A stretch of 64,000 nucleotides of DNA from the NCBI GenBank assembly GCA_963794685.1, contig CAWCFK010000010.1:806001-870000 (forward strand), written 5' to 3'. Shown here one piece after another: positions 61,643-64,000 of this stretch; the stretch's first letter is position 1, and every line of letters starts with the position of its first letter. The notes beneath the pieces were generated by a model, which ran no database searches, was not told the origin of the DNA, and was given only the letters and a program-made list of their open reading frames with translations. This DNA comes from CAVTWH01 sp963794685. Its GTDB lineage: Bacteria > Actinomycetota > Actinomycetes > Mycobacteriales > Micromonosporaceae. The position numbers were made by a program, and so were the translations under genes.

Positions 61643-62539
61643 CTACGGCGCGACCAGCTCGCGGGCGTCCGAGACGGTGGCCGCGCGGCTGACCCAGGTC
61701 GCCAACTGGTCGGGATCCGTGCAGCTGACGATCCGCTCACGGACGTCGGCCGGCACCTCAAGCTGGCGAGCTTTGAGGAAGTCCAGGATTGCCTGCGCGA
61801 TGCCCTCAACCTTGCCCTCAACCTTGCCTTGGGCCTCGCCGTCGGCTTTGCCCGCTGCGTAGTACTCGCGGGCGAATTCGCTCTGGAACTCGTAGCCGGC
61901 AATCGCCATCTGGGCCTCCAGGTACTTCTTGGCCGCGGCGGGCAGCGCCGCGGACACGTAGTCAGAATACATAGCCGCATGGAAGGAATCGACGGCAGCG
62001 AGCGCCGTGGGCAGCACGTTCAGGACCTCCTGAGGGTTCGGACCCGGGCCGTGGATGAGGGCCGAAAGCACGGCGAGTTCGGGGCTGCGCTCGGCCGTCG
62101 CCACGTCTGTCACCCGGGGTGCCCGGTCGGTACACCACACCAGCGGGGTGAGCACCATTCCCGGGTAGCCGACCGGGACCGGTTTGGCGCACCACCGCGC
62201 CACCCTCGGTTTGTGGCACACCACCAGCAGGGCGACCGGGCAGCCGAGCCGGGCGTAGAGGGTGGCCACGTAGGCCGGCCAGCTACGCCGTTTGCGCACG
62301 TCGGTACGCAACTGGACCTCGACCACCACCGCCCACACCGGCTTGGTGTTGACGGTCAGCTTGACCACGGCATCCGCCCGGTACTCGGTGGGGGCCACGT
62401 CGGACAACTCGGCGGAGGTCAGCTCGACGTGCTGGAAGGCCGGCAAGGGGGCACCGAGCGCGCCGCCGAGAAGGTCGGCGGCCAACTCCGGGCGCTCCCG
62501 GAACATCTCGACGAGCATCTCGTGTAATGAGGAGGGCAT
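61643..62539 (-). CDS. Rpn-like / PD-(D/E)XK nuclease-fold protein of unknown function
   Basis: The 298-residue protein begins MPSSLHEMLVEMFRERPELA and has the pattern seen in many copies in actinomycete genomes: PTEYRADAVVKLT, VVVEVQLRTDVRKRRSWPAY, ARLGCPVALLVVC, PELAVLSALIHG. The Asp of YRADAV and the Glu of VVEVQ could form a PD-(D/E)XK active site with Gln in place of Lys. A repeated GKADGEAQGKVEGKVEG segment (about 228-245) links to a small C-terminal helical domain (QLEVPADVRERIVSCTD). Related Rpn proteins promote recombination; the function here is unproven. Confidence 0.75.
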   Translation of the reverse strand: MPSSLHEMLVEMFRERPELAADLLGGALGAPLPAFQHVELTSAELSDVAPTEYRADAVVKLTVNTKPVWAVVVEVQLRTDVRKRRSWPAYVATLYARLGCPVALLVVCHKPRVARWCAKPVPVGYPGMVLTPLVWCTDRAPRVTDVATAERSPELAVLSALIHGPGPNPQEVLNVLPTALAAVDSFHAAMYSDYVSAALPAAAKKYLEAQMAIAGYEFQSEFAREYYAAGKADGEAQGKVEGKVEGIAQAILDFLKARQLEVPADVRERIVSCTDPDQLATWVSRAATVSDARELVAP

Positions 62540-62606
62540 GGCGGCGAAGCTAGCGGGAATCGAGCGCCGCGCGCTGCCCGCAACCGCCCCCGGAGGGCGT
62601 CAGGCG

Positions 62607-63774
62607 CTAGGCGGGTACGCCTTTGAGCAGTTGGCGGGCCATCACGATGCGCTGGACCTGGTTCGTGCCCTCGTAGATCTGGGTGATCTTGGCGTCGCGC
62701 ATCATCCGCTCGACCGGGTAGTCCCGGGTGTAGCCGTACCCGCCGAGCAGCTGCACCGCGTCGGTGGTGATCTCCATCGCGGCGTCCGAGGCGAAGCACT
62801 TCGCGGCCGCGCCGAAGTAGGTCAGGTCGGCGTCGCCGCGCTCGGACTGGCCGCCGCCGCGTAGGTCAGCTGGCGGGCCGCCTCCAGCTTCATGCCCATG
62901 TCGGCGAGCATGAACTGGATGCCCTGGAACTCGGCGACCGGCTTGCCGAACTGGCGGCGCTCCTGCACGTAGCCCATGGCGAAGTCGAGCGCGCCCTGGG
63001 CGATGCCGACGGCCTGGGCGGCGATCGTGACCCGGGTGTGGTCGAGCGTGCGCATCGCGGTGCGCGAAGCCGGTGCCCGGGCTCGCCGATCATCCGGTCG
63101 GCCGGGATGCGGACGTTGTCGAGGTAGACCTCGCGGGTCGGCGAGCCCTTGATGCCGAGCTTCTTCTCGGGTGCGCCGAAGCTCACCCCGGCGTCGGCCT
63201 TCTCGACCACGAAGGCGGAGATGCCGCGGGCGCCGACGCCCGGCTCGGTGACCGCGAACACGGTGTAGTACTCGGAGACCCCGGCGTTGGTGATCCACCG
63301 TTTGCGCCGTTGAGCACGTAGTCGTCGCCGTCGCGCTCGGCGCGGGTCTTCATGGCGGCGGCGTCGCTGCCGGCGTCCGGCTTCGGACAGGCAGTAGGAG
63401 AACATCGCCTCGCCGCTGGCGACCGGCGGCAGGTACCGCTGCTTGAGGTCGGCCGAGCCGGCCAGCAGCAGCGGCATCGTGCCGAGCTTGTTCACCGCCG
63501 GGATCAGCGAGGACGACGCGCAGGCCCGGGCGACCTCCTCGATCACGATCGCGGTGGCGAGCGCGTCGGCGCCGGCGCCGCCGTACTCGACGGGGATGTG
63601 CGGGGCGTGGAAGTCGGCGGCGCGCAGCGCGTCGTAGGAGGCCTGCGGGAACTCGCTGTGCTCGTCGGCGGCGGCGGCGTTCGGGGCCACCTTGCCGTCG
63701 CACACCGCCCGCACCGCCTCCCGGATCGCCTCGTGCTCCTCGGGCAGCTGGTACACGTCGAAGTCGCCGCTCAT
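62607..63774 (-). CDS. Acyl-CoA dehydrogenase (FadE25-like; about five indels)
   Basis: About 388 residues after correction. The FAD enzyme oxidises short or branched acyl-CoA (butyryl/isobutyryl-type). Restored motifs: GEAMFSYCLSEPDAGSD, NGAKRWITNAG, RQFGKPVAEFQGIQFMLADM, LLGGYGYTRDYPVERMMRDAKITQIYEGTNQVQR with catalytic Glu in YEGTNQ. Indels lie near 63382 (+1), 63302 (-1, a run of A), 63080 (+1), 63064 (+1) and 62850 (-1 or +2); their sum explains the length. The ATG at 63774 follows GGAGAG. A TetR-type palindrome lies 65 bases upstream. The position matches fadE25 in the mycobacterial locus. Confidence 0.88.
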
Positions 63775-63838
63775 CACACTCTCCACTCGCCGGTCACCGG
63801 ATCACGCGAGCCTGTCGCCGGGTCACGCGACGGCTATC

Positions 63839-63852
63839 TTACCGATCGGTAA
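63839..63852 (-). promoter_or_regulatory. TetR-type operator upstream of the acyl-CoA dehydrogenase gene
   Basis: TTACCGATCGGTAA is a perfect 14-bp palindrome 65 bases before the start of the acyl-CoA dehydrogenase gene. T(A)ACCGNNCGGT(T)A sites are typical for TetR-family repressors of fatty-acid and branched-chain catabolism genes. No regulator gene is in the window. Confidence 0.6.
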
Positions 63853-64000
63853 CCGGGATGAGCGCTGCGATGTCCGCCACCCCTGGGGCGAGCGACTCGG
63901 TCCGAGGTCTGCCACCCTGACCTGACCGGTAGGCTCGGCACCGCCCGGGAGCGGACACGACGTGCCGGTACCGACGGGTACCCTGTACTCCGCACGATGC
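63853..64000. other. Window end, upstream region of a possible plus-strand gene
   Basis: The last 148 bases contain no complete gene. An ATG at 63997-63999, after a CCGCACG stretch, could be the start of the next plus-strand gene, but no protein text is visible to judge it. Confidence 0.2.

Overview
The window is very GC-rich, uses almost only G/C at third codon positions, and has many GTG starts and 4-base ATGA/GTGA overlaps between genes. Together with mtrAB-lpqB, a WhiB protein, coenzyme F420 genes (fbiA, fbiB, fbiC), LpqB, DUF3499 and a TIGR03089 protein this points to a high-GC actinomycete, most likely a Micromonosporaceae member (Micromonospora or a close relative; inference). From memory of the Mycobacterium tuberculosis map, the backbone follows the segment hpf - comF-like - lpqB - mtrB - mtrA ... 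ahcY ... manA - SIS protein - Trm112 - manB - DUF3499 / metallopeptidase - whiB2 - fbiA - fbiB - manC - glycosyltransferase - TIGR03089 ... acyl-CoA dehydrogenase. Several lineage-specific blocks sit between these backbone genes. No rRNA, tRNA, CRISPR array, transposase or prophage gene was seen.

Layout. 1-6.5 kb: a strong hairpin, ribosome hibernation factor, a ComF-type phosphoribosyltransferase and the lpqB-mtrB-mtrA operon, all on the minus strand. 6.8-14.4 kb: a MoxR ATPase / DUF58 / DUF4129 / DUF4350 membrane module with SpoIIM-like and RDD proteins. 14.4-20.4 kb: a complete oligopeptide-type ABC importer. 20.7-24.1 kb: the efeUOB iron-uptake operon with an iron-box-like site. 24.3-25.8 kb: ahcY, followed by about 950 bases without a convincing gene that carry a 70-bp tandem repeat. 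26.7-31.6 kb: a tightly overlapped GDP-mannose operon (manB, Trm112-like, SIS isomerase, CDF transporter, manA). 32.1-41.2 kb: a GABA/polyamine catabolic island with two aldehyde dehydrogenases, two class-III aminotransferases, a DAO-type FAD oxidase, a PNPOx-like protein and a saccharopine-dehydrogenase-like protein. 41.3-45.2 kb: a START-like protein and a large secreted GH3 beta-glucosidase. 45.5-54.8 kb: DUF3499, a metallopeptidase-like protein, WhiB, the F420 genes and GDP-mannose pyrophosphorylase. 55-64 kb: glycosyltransferase, TIGR03089 protein, acetoacetyl-CoA synthetase, two tandem membrane proteins, a GNAT enzyme, an Rpn/PD-(D/E)XK-like protein and an acyl-CoA dehydrogenase.

How the genes work together. 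manA, manB and manC form the fructose-6-P to GDP-mannose route. fbiC makes the deazaflavin FO, and fbiA and fbiB build it into F420. mtrAB-lpqB couples cell-envelope sensing to transcription. The 32-41 kb island can plausibly take an amine or putrescine through aminobutyraldehyde and GABA to succinate; two of its divergent promoter regions share an identical 11-bp motif.

Quality warning. At least 30 single-base indels interrupt otherwise well-conserved genes, mostly one extra base and very often an extra C after a G in the coding direction. They are concentrated in 27.8-44.6 kb and 56.5-63.4 kb. In almost every case, correcting them restores a full-length family member and explains the gene length modulo 3. 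I therefore annotate these genes as intact genes with probable sequence errors, not as pseudogenes, and give the approximate indel positions.
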